Shown here: positions 20,593 through 31,434 of the stretch, piece after piece
Position numbering within the stretch: position 1 is the first letter of the stretch
How the letters are laid out: the number at the start of each line of letters is the position of its first letter
Source: Candidatus Enterovibrio escicola
GTDB taxonomy: Bacteria > Pseudomonadota > Gammaproteobacteria > Enterobacterales > Vibrionaceae
Direction: 5' to 3'
Length of the DNA stretch: 64,000 bases
Assembly: GCF_002464935.1 (NCBI RefSeq)
Contig: NZ_NBYY01000003.1
Location: 18,659-82,658 of the forward strand
The notes under the pieces: model-generated
What the model was told of the DNA's origin: nothing
The model's database searches: none
What the model saw: only the letters and a program-made list of their open reading frames with translations
Program-made: the position numbers and the translations under genes

Positions 20593-21960
20593 TTAGAAAA
20601 CTTCTTCTACGTCCACGATTTTTGAACGATTCACTGTAATTTTCCAACGCTGTAGGGTAACTATGCCATTGGGCGATTTTTGCTTGGCAATCAAATTAAA
20701 CTGATGACGTTTATCTATCGATTCACGTACAACTTTCCCGTCATTCAGAGAATAAAATCGTTCTTTTCCTCGTGCCATTAACCGAGAAAATGGACGAAAA
20801 TCTATTCGCAAAACTTCGCGTGTCATGTCATAACCACTAAGAAACTTGGTAGTTGACATTTGTGTGATCATCTTCATGCGCACCACGAATTCTTCTCGCT
20901 GGCGCAACTTTCCTTTACGCTTCTTACGAACCTCATCCGGCAATTTATCAAATGGAATGTAATCTAACCATTCCAACTGACTACCAATCCGTTGCCCAGA
21001 TGTTGGATCGGTAAACAATTTGCGCCATTTAGGACGTCCTCGACGAATCCAACGCCAAAGTACATCTCGAAGATCATCTTTGAAGATCTCACGCAATGCA
21101 TAAGTTCCTGCCATCGCGAGGATAAATGAAAGGGTAATTTCTCCTAGGAAGTCACGCATATGAATGAGTGCTACCGTAACCACGATCATCACCAACCCTG
21201 TTGCCGTACCTTTCGTAACTTTATTTAGTGTTTGTCCTAGAACTAGGTCACGTTGTCTAATGGTTACTGGGTACTCAATCAAGCGTCTGGCAAGACGCAT
21301 TTTGTTAACCATCCGTGTCGAATCGACCTGTGCTTTCTCAGAGTTATAGTTTCGTTCGATGCGGTACGCAGCTTCAGATTTACAAAAGGCGATCAGTTGT
21401 TCGTTAATCGGTTTAAATACTGCACTCCTAGGCATGTGTGAAACCAATGATAAAAAGCGTTGTTCTGTCAACCAAGATAGGTAGTTATCAATGTTATTAT
21501 AATACTTGAATAAGCTCTCTTCTTTCGGCACATAGCGACGCAACCGACGCAGGATTTCAACCGCCATGTCCGTGATGAACTCCAACTGCTCAACTGCTTC
21601 TTCTTCTTTAACATCAGCGACCGTATCAAAAAATCGGTGTGTCGTTTTTTCAAGTGATAAAGCGTATTGGTAAGCGTACAAGCTCAAACTGACGCGATAT
21701 TTATCAGATGGTAATTTATCTCGGCTAGCTAAACGAGAGTGTACCAGCGGTAGATGGTTTTCTGATGTAAAATAGGTACGCGTATTTGCAAGGACATTAT
21801 TATAAAACTCGTCCTCATTTAACACTTTCTTGGAAAAAGGTAGTTCTCCTGGAATAAAAAGATAGAATTCAATATCTTGTTTTTTTATCTCTTCATTAAC
21901 TATTGCAATTCGTGCAGTCAATCCCTCATATTTTTCTACAGAGATCAATGTGTACTCCAA
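20593..21960 (-). CDS. Conserved hypothetical protein with two central membrane helices
   Basis: A 455-residue protein that I do not recognise by function. Two adjacent hydrophobic segments lie at about residues 255-270 and 277-293 (GLVMIVVTVALIHMR and ITLSFILAMAGTYALR), separated by a short charged turn, so both long flanks lie on the same side of the membrane. The N-terminal half is rich in helices with paired charges; the C-terminal half is strongly basic (RRGRPKWRK, RKKRKGKLRQREEF). There is no signal peptide. The reading frame is open and codon use is like the neighbours, suggesting a retained gene. It is not in an obvious operon. It could be a regulator or nucleotide-binding membrane protein, but nothing in the sequence proves that. 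Confidence 0.75.
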   Translation of the reverse strand: MEYTLISVEKYEGLTARIAIVNEEIKKQDIEFYLFIPGELPFSKKVLNEDEFYNNVLANTRTYFTSENHLPLVHSRLASRDKLPSDKYRVSLSLYAYQYALSLEKTTHRFFDTVADVKEEEAVEQLEFITDMAVEILRRLRRYVPKEESLFKYYNNIDNYLSWLTEQRFLSLVSHMPRSAVFKPINEQLIAFCKSEAAYRIERNYNSEKAQVDSTRMVNKMRLARRLIEYPVTIRQRDLVLGQTLNKVTKGTATGLVMIVVTVALIHMRDFLGEITLSFILAMAGTYALREIFKDDLRDVLWRWIRRGRPKWRKLFTDPTSGQRIGSQLEWLDYIPFDKLPDEVRKKRKGKLRQREEFVVRMKMITQMSTTKFLSGYDMTREVLRIDFRPFSRLMARGKERFYSLNDGKVVRESIDKRHQFNLIAKQKSPNGIVTLQRWKITVNRSKIVDVEEVF

Positions 21961-22293
21961 ACATTCATTATCTCACTGAGATCCACACATCCACATTAAG
22001 CCTTATATTGTAGCGAATTTATCAAGTCAGATTGAAATAAAAATGTTATTATAGAACAGGCATAACAGACTATAGTGAGTCAGATAATAGGAGAATTTAG
22101 CTCTTACACATATACACATGTTTGCTATGAATGAACAGAAGAACTTGTACCAATAGTAGTTTATTTATTCAATAAATTGAATGGTTCGTCAGTATGACTT
22201 GTAGCCCAGTTATTTATTATTGCAGATATCCTGTGTTCTAACAGAATTTGTAACCATGAAAAAATCTATTCTCTAGATAGAAACCAACTTATT
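21961..22293. other. Gene-free AT-rich spacer
   Basis: This presumably contains the promoter of the 455-residue protein gene. I see no gene, strong terminator or repeat. Confidence 0.35.
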
Positions 22294-22545
22294 AACCTGA
22301 GTTACGCATAAGAAATGAACTAAATTTCCAAGTCGTGATCTGATCGTTTAAAAAACTATAGACTGCATAAGGACTTCGACATGAATAAGTTAGACGCTGT
22401 TTTTACCGATATCGCCGATTCTGTCAGGTTTTCTTTTGTTCTTCTTTGATTCACGATCAAGTTAGATCTACTGGTATTGTGTTTGTTGATTCAACCAAAC
22501 TACAGATCTGTCACAATGTACGTATTCCAAGGCATTGACGAGTTT
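22294..22545 (+). mobile_element. IS982 family fragment, diverged lineage
   Basis: The left end taacctgagttacgcataag is followed by the start of the transposase and, after a deletion, by the segment TGIVFVDSTKLQICHNVRIP at 22474-22533. This belongs to the same diverged lineage as 6810-7370. It is cut off where an IS6-family remnant begins. Confidence 0.65.
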
Positions 22546-23320
22546 GATAGGGTATTTCACATGTTGAAAATGCTCCTACATTTCTAGGTGGCATTAACTC
22601 AATGGCATTGATGTCAACAAAAAGCAATATTCGGACACACTGATCCTTCGAGCTGTCCGCTACTACGTTTCCTATCAGCCTAGCTACTGGGACATCGAGG
22701 CAATATTTAAAGAACTGGGACTGGGCAGGGATCACGTAATCCTCCACCACTAGGTTTTGGAATATGCACCTCAACGGGAACTGACTTTTAAGAAAAATAA
22801 ATGTGCTTTAGTGACGTCCATAGCGAATAGATAAGACCTACGTGAAAATCAATGGAGTATGGTATTTCCTTTATCGCGCTGTCGATAAGCACAGTAGCAT
22901 TATAGATTTCTATCTCTCTGAAACCCGCGGTGAGTCTATTACCATGGCTTTTTTCGATAAGTTTATCGGCTTGTATAGCCTCTCTGTAAAAGGGTTATAG
23001 ACAAGAGCAGTGCCAATGTACTAGCGCTGTTTAACCCTACACTGTGTCATCTGGTTTTCGGCGTTGGCAGGGATGATAATAGAGGCAATCGAGCTGAAAT
23101 AGCTGAACAACATCGTGGCGCAGAGCCAGCTTCCTCTGAAGCTGGAAGATGCGCCAGTACCTAGGATGGAAATTTGTTGACGATACCAAGACTATGATAG
23201 CTGGTGTTGAGCTGTGGCAGATGCTCAGGAAATATCAGATGGAAGAGGCGGAAAACATGCCTGTCTAGGAGCAGTCTTATTGACTGGCAAAATAAGTGTG
23301 TCCGGAGAAAGTTGATCCCT
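22546..23320 (+). mobile_element. IS6 (IS26-like) family transposase remnant
   Basis: The pieces in order are YSDTLILRAVRYYVSYQPSY with WDIEAIFKELG (22630-22720), VLEYAPQRELTFKKNK, INGVWYFLYRAVDKHSSIID (about 22850-22900), GESITMAFFDKFIG, and the C-terminal GWKFVDDTKTMIAGVELWQM with LRKYQM near 23165-23240. These correspond to the IS6-family order of helix-turn-helix, catalytic core and C-terminal tail. Stops and frameshifts separate the pieces. No other copy is visible in the window. Confidence 0.75.
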
Positions 23321-23619
23321 GCCTCTTTTCAAACTTTGCGACAAAACCATTTATTTCACCGTTCAGGAATAAGTAAGTTTTCTTACCTGTAATCCGATGC
23401 TACCACGGCTATGATTTACTTCTAAAATATTTCTTTTTATGTGGGATGTTTAACAGTCCGGAAGAACCCCTCAGTAAACAGATTCAGTCCGGAGGATAAT
23501 CATTACTTTTTCCTAGATAAAAAACTGATGAACTCTTACATGCGGCTAGATCTTAATCTCATTAGGAATAAAGACTGCTTATTAGAGAGAAGGGTTTATA
23601 AATCATCTTTTACGCTAAA
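23321..23619. other. Spacer downstream of nadE
   Basis: No gene. A short duplicated motif, cagtccgga, occurs at about 23454 and 23486 in a stretch of otherwise unremarkable sequence. Confidence 0.3.
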
Positions 23620-24456
23620 TTACTCATCATCATAGATGGTAGGGATAGGTTGGCGTTTGTGTTGTGTTGCGTTGTAGATGGTAATCAATCGCCCAGAGAC
23701 TATCTCTTCAACAGGTATGCCTTCAAGAAAATCATCGATTTGATCGTAAGTTAGTTGTAGAGCATCTTCATCAGATTTTTGAGATGTAAGTTCTTCCAAA
23801 TCGGCAGTTGGGGTTTTAACAACTAATATGTCTGGTACACCTAAATGCACAGCAAGTTGACGAACTTGACGTTTGTTTAAACCAAATAGCGGAGCTAAAT
23901 CGCAGGCTCCGTCACCAAACTTGGTGTAGAAACCCGTAATATTTTCTGCAGAATGATCTGTACCTAGGACCAAACCATCGACAAGACCTGCGATTTCATA
24001 CTGCACAATCATGCGATAGCGTGCTTTCACGTTGCCTTTAACAAAATCAATTTTTAATGTGTTTGGTAACAACAGTTTTGTATTCAATAAAGAGGACATT
24101 ACAGATGAATGAAGACTGTCAACGCCGTCTTTAATATCAACGTTGATCGAATGTGTTGGGGTTATAAAATTTAAGGCCATCTGGGCTTCATCTTCATCTT
24201 GCTGTATGCCGTATGGTAGGCGAATAGCAATGAACTGATAATCAGCAGTATCCGTCTCTTGATTTAGTTGTTCTACGGCCAGCTGAGCAAGTCGACCACA
24301 TGTTGATGAATCAATGCCACCGCTGATTCCTAGGACTAAAGATTTGGTTCGAGAATCTTGTAGACGCTTTTTTATGAAGTTAACGCGACGTATAACTTCA
24401 AATTTTGGATCGATGGATGGGAGTACTCGCATTTCTGCGCGGATAGCATGTTCCAT
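23620..24456 (-). CDS. nadE: NAD synthetase, ammonia-dependent
   Basis: A 278-residue enzyme that amidates nicotinic acid adenine dinucleotide to NAD+ using ammonia and ATP, the last step of NAD biosynthesis. Its length matches the single-domain E. coli NadE (275). The ATP-pyrophosphatase P-loop ISGGIDSS sits at about residues 44-51; later conserved parts are [40 protein letters not shown] and [17 protein letters not shown]. No glutaminase domain is present. The gene is intact. A perfect 8-bp hairpin lies upstream at 24621-24639. Confidence 0.95.
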   Translation of the reverse strand: MEHAIRAEMRVLPSIDPKFEVIRRVNFIKKRLQDSRTKSLVLGISGGIDSSTCGRLAQLAVEQLNQETDTADYQFIAIRLPYGIQQDEDEAQMALNFITPTHSINVDIKDGVDSLHSSVMSSLLNTKLLLPNTLKIDFVKGNVKARYRMIVQYEIAGLVDGLVLGTDHSAENITGFYTKFGDGACDLAPLFGLNKRQVRQLAVHLGVPDILVVKTPTADLEELTSQKSDEDALQLTYDQIDDFLEGIPVEEIVSGRLITIYNATQHKRQPIPTIYDDE

Positions 24457-24962
24457 TTCGTTAGATCCTCAAACTCGATGTGGTTGAATGATTTTACTTA
24501 TTCTGCAACATCCTAAACGTAAAATCATAATAAATTGGTGTATGACGTTCTTTAGGAATACTTTATATATATCCCCGTAATCATTCAAGATCATTCCTTT
24601 TCAATAAAATGAGGAGAAGCTCACTCTCTACGAGAGTGACAGTTATATATTCAACAGATTACACTTCGTGTAGACTTCTTATTTTTACAGGCTAATCATT
24701 ATAGCCAGCATTGATGTTAAATGTTGTTTTTGCCAGCAAACAAGAACAGTTAAAAAGCATGATAGCGTTGTTATCATTGCTAGGCATGTTGCCGAGCCTT
24801 CCAGCTTGGATATTTAAACACGGTTTGTCAGGTGGAGATAAAATAGTAAATTATTGAACTAGCTATGAATAATGTAGGTATCCTTAAACTCCTCTCTAGT
24901 GCAACAGATCAATATTAATTTGATTGTCCGGGTTTTAAAAACTTACACCCCGCTGTATAACG
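24457..24962. other. Spacer upstream of nadE with a perfect stem-loop
   Basis: No gene. At 24621-24639 tcactctc-tac-gagagtga forms a perfect 8-bp stem with a 3-base loop and no T-tract. At 24931-24960 a copy of the window's first 30 bases is present, directly before an IS982 end. Confidence 0.4.
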
Positions 24963-25880
24963 AACCTCAGATCTGCATAAGCGCTTTCTTATCAAACCTA
25001 ATCATCTTGATGCTCGTCTTCTTTGGTTGAAATGAATAAGCGATAAGCCCCGCCAGCAAGTTGACCATAAAGCTGATACAACTACGGTACCGAGAATGCT
25101 AGATTTAGGATATGTTTTTTTAGTTGGTTAAAAACGGTTTCAATAATAAATCGTTGCCGGAGTATCAGGCGGTTCCAAAGTTTCATCACTTTGGGTTTCA
25201 TGTTTTTTTTCACACCAGTTATCAGTATCACTCCCTTGTCTGCAAGTTCCCGCTTCAATGAACCCGAGATATAACCTTTCTCTCCGTATAAACACCCCCA
25301 AATCTCGTCAACCATTTCCGATACAGACTTTATATCATCCACGTTAATCGTCGTCACAGTAACTGAGATAATGCCACCTTGGTGATTGATAATTAGGTGT
25401 AATTTGAAACCGTAGAACCACCCAATCGTTCCTTTTCCTCGCTTCACGGTACCTTTAAAAACCTTATATCTGAGAATGCGTAGATTGTGATAAACCTATA
25501 ACTTGGACGCATCAACGAAGGCGACCCTTGTCGACCTTGTCTGACAGGTGAGTGAGGTAATAGCAGAGCAGAACCAGAACACCTTGCATGATCTTGAAGA
25601 TCCTCGTGTAGTTAACTAATTTAGGAAATTTGTTGGTGAGGTAGCGACAAACAAAGTGGATGTAATAGGTTTTCAAGTCTCTATATCCTGATTGATGGAA
25701 AGCTATCACTATCGTCATCACTTTAATAACGGAGAGATGAGAAGGTTTGTTTCTTTGTGTGATGCCGGAAGAAATTAGGTGTTTTTACCATGCAGGAAGG
25801 AAATGTCTGGCAGAAGTCGTCGACATCGACGAAAACAGCGTCTAAGTTATTCATGACCAACTCCTTGTGCATGAATAACT
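24963..25880 (-). mobile_element. IS982 family element, left terminus lost
   Basis: The right end aacctcagatctgcataag begins at 24963. The transposase is well preserved in two frames: 25721-25512 (MMTIVIAFHQSGYRDLKTYY) and 25447-25082 (KRGKGTIGWFYGFKLHLIIN, GEKGYI, RFIIETVFNQLK). A frameshift or stop lies between them. The left inverted repeat is missing: the sequence stops at the atgaataactta start region 16 bp from the rnb stop codon. Confidence 0.85.
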
Positions 25881-25895
25881 TAACTTCAGATCAAA

Positions 25896-27926
25896 TCATT
25901 TAGCATTATTAGGACTTATTCTATTTTTAATAGTATCCTCCAACACATCCACTTTTTGCCTTTCAGCAGTGGTAGCAAATTTACAAGTTGGTTTACCAAT
26001 GATAGAGCGAGTAGCCTCTTTTATATCGGTAAGAACAACTTCGATATGATTACCAAGTTGGAATTCTTTAATTCCATCGATCAAGACAATACCTTGCTCG
26101 CTATTAAATTCAACACGTTTTTTGTTATCGACAATCAATGTACCTGGAATAAATACCATTGCACCATTCTCCAACAAACGAACCCGCATACCAGCACGAT
26201 TAACATCTAGAATTTCAGCCTTGAAGGTTGTTTTTTCTTCAACACAATCTTTTAGATGGCGAACGTATAACCAATCGGTAACCTGGCGTTCAGCTATACG
26301 ATGATGCTTACGGTGCAAAGCTAGTTCTTCACCAATCATGTCATCTGGTATTTTTACAGATGTTTCGCCCTTTACGATTGCTTTTAGCAAACGATGGTTA
26401 ATCATATCACCATATTTCCGAAGGGGGGAGGTCCATGTCGCGTAGACATCGAGACCCATAGCGAAATGTGGTGCAGGAACATTGCTGATTTCGGTATAAG
26501 ATTGGAATTTGCGAATCCGTCTATCCAAATAGCTGGTGTCTTGTACGTTCAACCAGTGATGAAGTGTGCTAAACCCTTCCAGTGTTTCTAGTATTTCTGC
26601 CGAGGTTTTTCCTCCATATTGGTTAATAAGTTCAACGACATCTACCATTTTTTCACTATTGAATCCTGTGTGGGTATTGAATACACCAAAACCAAAATGT
26701 CCGCGAAGCGTACGACCAGCGCAGATGTTTGCTGTGACCATCGCTTCTTCAACCATGCGGTTTGCAATCCGGCGGGTGTCGACATGAATAGCAATAACAT
26801 CATTGTCTTCACTCAGCTCGAAACGGTAATCCGGATAGTCTGGAAAGGTTGCCGCCCTAGTCTTACGCCAATGCATCCGTGCTTTTGTTATCGCATGCAG
26901 TGCAGTCAGTTGTTCAGCAATAATCTTTGAAGGCCACCAGTTTCCACAACTGCCGTTTTCAATCAGTTCTGATACATTGTCGTAGGATAAACGGCTTTGA
27001 GATTTGATCAAAGCCGAGAAAAAATGAGCGTTATCTAAGATATTTCCATCAGCTTCTATGGTGACACGACAGCAAAGTGCTGGTCGCACTTCATCTTCAC
27101 GCAACGAACACAGATCGTCACTCAGTTTACGCGGCAACATTGGGATGTTGTGGCCAGGTAAATAGATGGTGAAACCGCGCTTCCTAGCTTGGTTATCCAA
27201 TTCTGTATTTTCAGCAATGTATGCTGTTGGATCAGCAATAGCAATAGTCAGTGTGAAGGTACCATTATCATTGGCGATACTGTGCAGTGCATCATCCATA
27301 TCTGTGGTGGATTCACCATCAATGGTAATGAATGGTTGTTGGGTCAAATCTGTACGAATCAAAGATTCGTCCAGCATTTCCCAATGGTTTTGAGGTTCAG
27401 GATCTTTTTTTGGCAGATCGTGCCTAGCTAGTGTTACCGACCAAGGTGCAATGCTGTCATTCGCATCAGTGATCTTTTCGCTAATTTGGCAGAAAAATCC
27501 ATTTTCACCTTTAAGAGGGTGTTGAGTCAATTTGGCAACTACCCAGTCACCTTCGGTAAGTTCTTTTGGGCTCAAGCCTCTCCTCGTTTTCGTCCGAATC
27601 GCGTCTTTAAGTTGTGGGTGATCAGGAACTACATTAAGTCTATTATGGATCATTTTAACACGACCTATGAAGCGATCCACAGATTGTTCTAACAACTCGT
27701 TAGGTTCTGCAACTTCTTTATCTTTTTCTGTGCGAATCAATGCCACTACTTTGTCACCGTGCATCACTTTTTTCATGTACGGTGGCGGAATGAAGTAGCT
27801 GTTTTTATCAGCTGTTTCCAGAAAGCCAAAGAATTTTTCGGTGGTTTTAATCGTGCCTTCTTTTTTAGGGAGGCTTTCTTTGATTTGTTGTTTCAACTTT
27901 TCAAGTAGCGGATTATTTTGAAACAT
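25896..27926 (-). CDS. rnb: Exoribonuclease II
   Basis: RNase II degrades single-stranded RNA processively from the 3' end and takes part in mRNA decay. The 676 residues carry N-terminal cold-shock-like domains, the central RNB catalytic domain with [16 protein letters not shown] (about 199-214; aspartates D203, D209, D211 and D212 match the metal-binding set of E. coli RNase II), [20 protein letters not shown], the substrate-clamp region [46 protein letters not shown], and a C-terminal S1 domain. It is full length and apparently active. A sigma70-like promoter is visible 30-60 bp upstream. An IS982 remnant lies just after the stop. Confidence 0.95.
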   Translation of the reverse strand: MFQNNPLLEKLKQQIKESLPKKEGTIKTTEKFFGFLETADKNSYFIPPPYMKKVMHGDKVVALIRTEKDKEVAEPNELLEQSVDRFIGRVKMIHNRLNVVPDHPQLKDAIRTKTRRGLSPKELTEGDWVVAKLTQHPLKGENGFFCQISEKITDANDSIAPWSVTLARHDLPKKDPEPQNHWEMLDESLIRTDLTQQPFITIDGESTTDMDDALHSIANDNGTFTLTIAIADPTAYIAENTELDNQARKRGFTIYLPGHNIPMLPRKLSDDLCSLREDEVRPALCCRVTIEADGNILDNAHFFSALIKSQSRLSYDNVSELIENGSCGNWWPSKIIAEQLTALHAITKARMHWRKTRAATFPDYPDYRFELSEDNDVIAIHVDTRRIANRMVEEAMVTANICAGRTLRGHFGFGVFNTHTGFNSEKMVDVVELINQYGGKTSAEILETLEGFSTLHHWLNVQDTSYLDRRIRKFQSYTEISNVPAPHFAMGLDVYATWTSPLRKYGDMINHRLLKAIVKGETSVKIPDDMIGEELALHRKHHRIAERQVTDWLYVRHLKDCVEEKTTFKAEILDVNRAGMRVRLLENGAMVFIPGTLIVDNKKRVEFNSEQGIVLIDGIKEFQLGNHIEVVLTDIKEATRSIIGKPTCKFATTAERQKVDVLEDTIKNRISPNNAK

Positions 27927-27955
27927 TAGTATGGTCTCAGAATGTGAACGGAAAC

Positions 27956-27984
27956 ACTATACTGATTTAGAGTGATAAATCCAA
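27956..27984 (-). promoter_or_regulatory. Predicted sigma70 promoter of rnb
   Basis: On the minus strand TTGGAT and TATAGT are separated by exactly 17 bases and lie about 30 bp upstream of the rnb start codon. The -10 matches the consensus at five of six bases and the -35 at three. Confidence 0.45.
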
Positions 27985-28011
27985 GGTATACAAAATGAGG
28001 AATTTCTTAAT

Positions 28012-28056
28012 TTAACCTCAAATCTGTATAACTAATCTGAGTTGTGGATAAGAAAT
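28012..28056. mobile_element. Two abutting IS982 terminal fragments
   Basis: A right-end piece in minus orientation (taacctcaaatctgtataac) is followed directly by a left-end piece in plus orientation (taatctgagttgtggataag). The internal parts are gone, and an IS903 copy continues from 28057. Confidence 0.6.
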
Positions 28057-28940
28057 GAACTAATCGCAATTCCTACGATCAGATTATCATGGAGTTAAGC
28101 AGGAGGTGATGATTGGGAAGGCAACGCGAAAGATTAGCAACTGGAAATAATATAATCAAGCATTAGTAAACCGTGGCTTAATTACTTTTTGTGATAGACG
28201 ACGCTGCCATTAAGGTAGGGCATTGTGCAAAATAGCACGGGTAATATTAGCCGTGAGTTTATATTTTATGATACTTAGATTGAAACGGAACTGATGGTTA
28301 AAGCTATTTTTATGCTCCCACTTTTGGCGTTAAAATACCGTGGAAATTAAGTACCGTTTACCCAGTTAAGAAACTTTCGTCCATGTTGTTATTGATGCCA
28401 CAGCCCTAAAGGTATATGGCAAAGTAGAATGGAAAATGCATAAACAGGGTAAGGAAAAGCGGCGTATCTGACACAAACTTCATCTTGCGGTTGATGTATT
28501 TACTTAATTAGGTTATCGCACCGAAGTTAGCCTAATGACCTTGGGTGACAGTACGGTTTGATCTATATTGCTTAACCCATTACGATGAAAGATACATCAA
28601 GTCAGTGTTGATGGAGCTTATGATATAAGAGCACGTCACCACGTACTGAAAAACAAAGGAATAACGCCCACTATTCCACCTCGAATCAACACGGGTTACT
28701 GAGAAAACGAACATCCTATGAAATGAAGCAGCAAAGGCATTTAAAAAGGACAAACTGACTGAGTGGAAAAAGGACAGGGTTATCACAAACGCTCATTAGC
28801 CAAAATAGCGATGTATCGCTATAAGCAGTTACTCAGTCTTAAACTTACTCTTCGCGATTACAATACTCAAGTTAATGAATAACATAGCAAATGTGAAAGC
28901 AATTAACAAAGTTATAATAGTCAGTATGCCTGTTCACCCT
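28057..28940 (+). mobile_element. IS5 family (IS903 subgroup) element, decayed
   Basis: The leader atcatggagttaagcaggagg leads into transposase pieces in several frames, including WRKLHL-like and SADGAYD-like codons near 28480-28640 and KRSLA-like codons near 28790. The left terminal bases are replaced by an IS982 fragment, and the right end stops near 28940 where a hairpin-rich repeat begins. It is non-functional. Confidence 0.78.
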
Positions 28941-28949
28941 CTGTCAGGT

Positions 28950-29076
28950 AAAATTCTGATAATTTATGGCAGTATTGCTTGTTGCCTTGGAGAGAAGAGT
29001 ATACTACCTTCGGTAGTTTGCTCCCTCTTCTCCGCTAGACCATAAGTGTCGCAGTTATTATCGGAATTCAGGCAGG
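28950..29076. repeat. Hairpin-rich miniature repeat R3, copy 1
   Basis: The outer parts are imperfect inverted repeats: aattctgataatttatggcagtattgctt at the left, and at the right aagtgtcgcagttattatcggaattc, which reads gaattccgataataactgcg when inverted. The centre folds strongly: ggagagaagag pairs with ctcttctcc around an inner stem actacc-ttc-ggtagt. A diverged second copy is at 33381-33507. There is no reading frame, so it looks like a non-autonomous mobile repeat. Confidence 0.6.
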
Positions 29077-29082
29077 CCTAAT

Positions 29083-29147
29083 TAACCTAAACTGCGCATA
29101 AGTAATGAACTAAATGCCAAAATCGCAATCTGATCGTTTAAAATAAA
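29083..29147 (+). mobile_element. IS982 element, left part (split by an ISL3-family insertion)
   Basis: The left end taacctaaactgcgcataag and leader lead up to the target duplication aaaataaa at 29140-29147. The same IS982 copy continues at 31435, so this is one element interrupted by a younger insertion. Confidence 0.88.
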
Positions 29148-29289
29148 GGGTATGCGGATTTAGTGAGTAAAATGGGACTTTTAAAATCCCTTTCAAATTC
29201 TTTGATCAAAGTTAATATGCTCGAACCATAGTTCGTTACTATTTGCGGTTCCGCAGCCAGATCAAACAAGCTAATGGCATCATTATAAA

Positions 29290-30492
29290 TTGGATCTCGT
29301 TGATATAGTGGACGTTTCATCTTTGTGGAATCCTTCAGTAAATAGCATCTTAGCCCTAAGAGCTCCAAAGCTATAACCTCGACCAGTACGGTTCATAACT
29401 CGAATGAGGTTGTTGAGACTTTCCGTATAAGCATTCGTTATTGGATGATCAAAATACGCAAAAATTTCATTGTGCCAGTTACCCATAGCTTTGATTAGCG
29501 GATCGAAATACCGCGTCATTTCAGGTGAAACCAGTCGTAGCCAAGCGTAGTAAGCTTGCTGAGCTTCATCACGCGTCTGACTGTTCCAAATGACAAAGAA
29601 AGACTCTTTAAGTTCGTAAGCTTCTCCCATTTCGGGATAGTTAAGTATCCAGCCAGAATAACGTAAGTATTCCGCATCTGAGAGTTCGTGCTTTCGCTTT
29701 AGCAGTATAAACCTATCTTTTAGTAGTCCACGGCGCTGTTGTGGCGTAAGTTGGCTACGTATTGCTTTTCTTGCACGCTCTAACGACTTGTTAGCCATTT
29801 TGACTACGTGGAACTTATCTATGACGATAGTGGCATTCGGTATCATGGTTTCTACCGTGTCCTTATTAAGGATGCCACATGTCCATTGCGACAAATTCAA
29901 TACGCTCTCTGTCTTCACGTTTTGTAAAGTAGCGAAGTAGAGTTGATTTATTACGGTTGTCGAGCATATCAATGACTGTTTGATGCTCAATATTGGTTAA
30001 CACGCATCGAGGTTTCTTGATGATATGAATTTCATCAATTCCTAACCATTTTGGCATTTCGAATTTCAGTCGTTCTTCTTCACGCTCGCAGTAATCTTGA
30101 AATATGTTACGGATTGTTTTTTCATCCACACCTATATCATCTGCAATACTTAAAAATGTACGTTTCTAGCTCTCTCGCTCGATGTATTCAATAAGCCGTT
30201 TAGTCATCCTACGTTTTTCATCTTTGCGCGATACAAGCTCGTAGAATGTCTTATTACAACTTTGGCACTTAAAACGTTTACGATTTAGGTGGATGCCGAC
30301 ACGCTTGCCGTGCATGGGTATATCCATGAGAATTTCGGTTCTTTTCCCAAAACCAACGAGATCAGATGTGTAGCAGTGGATGCAAAATGAAGGCGGGCAT
30401 TTTAGTTCAGCGTAAACCTGATAATCATACTCAGATTCATGAACCTGACTAACATTGTAGTCAGGCCAATTCAAAATATTTGTCATAGTCAA
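29290..30492 (-). pseudogene. ISL3-family transposase, interrupted by a stop and frameshifts
   Basis: The N-terminal zinc-finger part (30492-30166) shows CPPSFCIHC and FKCQSCNKTFYELV. An in-frame TAG follows at RES-stop-KRTFLSIADDIGVDEKTIRNIF. The catalytic part begins GIDEIHIIKKPRCVLTNIE and a frameshift near 29880 lies after EFVAMDMW. The sequence resumes with DTVETMIPNATIVIDKFHVV, where the second catalytic aspartate lies, and runs to GYSFGALRAKMLFTEGFHK, after which another frameshift occurs near 29330. All transposase domains are represented, so the lesions are recent enough to reconstruct. Confidence 0.88.
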
Positions 30493-30519
30493 AAAGAAAG
30501 GAGCCGAAGCCCCTTGTTG

Positions 30520-31277
30520 TCACTCCACTTCTACTACATCATCAATGCTAGCCTCAGCGTACAACTCTTTGGATAGCCATCGGTGGCCAAAAAATTCTTT
30601 AACCTCTTCCCGCATTTCACAGACCTTGCCGCTAAAACGGTCACGCTCATCTTGCCTTCTAGTGCGACCAACTTGATGACAGATGAATTTTCCGCCTTTG
30701 GTCTTGTAAAGAGATAACTCTGTCCAACGACCAGTTTAACCGTTATAACTACTACCAATAGATTAATTATCAGAACTAGCCGCATTTGCTACCAGTTCAC
30801 CAGTAAAGCGAACGTTTGGCGCGTTATCAATATCAAGTGTAAATGTTTCCATGTCAGAGTCCTCGTCTACGTCAATTATTTGCTCTATCTCAAGTACGCT
30901 GTAATTAATGCTGCTGAAATCAGAATCCAGATAGTCAGCCAATTCGTGTGCATTCAGCTCGTCACCCTCTTCATCAACAACCGTAACGCTTTCTACAGAC
31001 CAAACATCATCCTGTCCCTCGTGGTTCCTGTAGACAGAGAGTCGCATTCGTCGTAGTTAAAGCCTTCGGTGTAAGTAATTTTGATACCATCTAAGGTTGA
31101 GGTTTTAGAAGCCAAACCAAAAACGTGAGGAATATCGTTCAGATCAAAAGATTCGTTTTCTTCGTTCCACTCTTCAACCTGACAATCAAGACGCTCTGAA
31201 ACTTCGCAATCTTGTTCTCGCTGCCAGTCGTTGCGAGCTACCAGAGTTTCAAATTCAGCAATAGAGATAGTTTTCAT
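30520..31277 (-). pseudogene. Passenger gene of the ISL3-family element, unknown function, decayed
   Basis: The reading starts MKTISIAEFETLVARNDWQRE at 31277 and runs to GFNYDE (about 31047), where a frameshift is needed to continue as RLSVYRNHEGQDDVWSVESV. That frame ends at TAA (30763). The same frame continues beyond a second stop as TGRWTELSLYKTKGGKFICH...RWLSKELYAEASIDDVVEVE up to TGA at 30520. Either one protein of about 250 residues has acquired two stops and a frameshift, or two genes lie in phase. The product is strongly acidic, with a basic segment (VGRTRRQDERDRF) in the last third. I recognise no family. It lies between the transposase and the right inverted repeat, so it moved with the element. 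Confidence 0.6.
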
Positions 31278-31434
31278 GGTTAAATCCTTGTCTTCTCAGA
31301 GTCGACGCTGAGTTCGGCTGTGGATGTCTCCACGTTCTTAATACAAGTGTATTTGGTTTATGATGACAATCATTAAATCCGATTTTAGCCAATTAATACA
31401 TCCTGTGGGAATCAACCACTAAATCCGCATACCC

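Larger units (their letters stand above)
29148..31434 (-). mobile_element. ISL3-family element with 18-bp inverted repeats and 8-bp target duplication
   Basis: A 2287-bp element. Its ends are perfect 18-bp inverted repeats, gggtatgcggatttagtg at 29148 and its complement ending at 31434. Both sides are flanked by the exact direct repeat aaaataaa (29140-29147 and 31435-31442), which is a single sequence in uninterrupted IS982 copies. An 8-bp duplication is characteristic of ISL3. The element holds a decayed transposase (29290-30492) and a decayed passenger gene (30520-31277), both on the minus strand. Confidence 0.92.
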
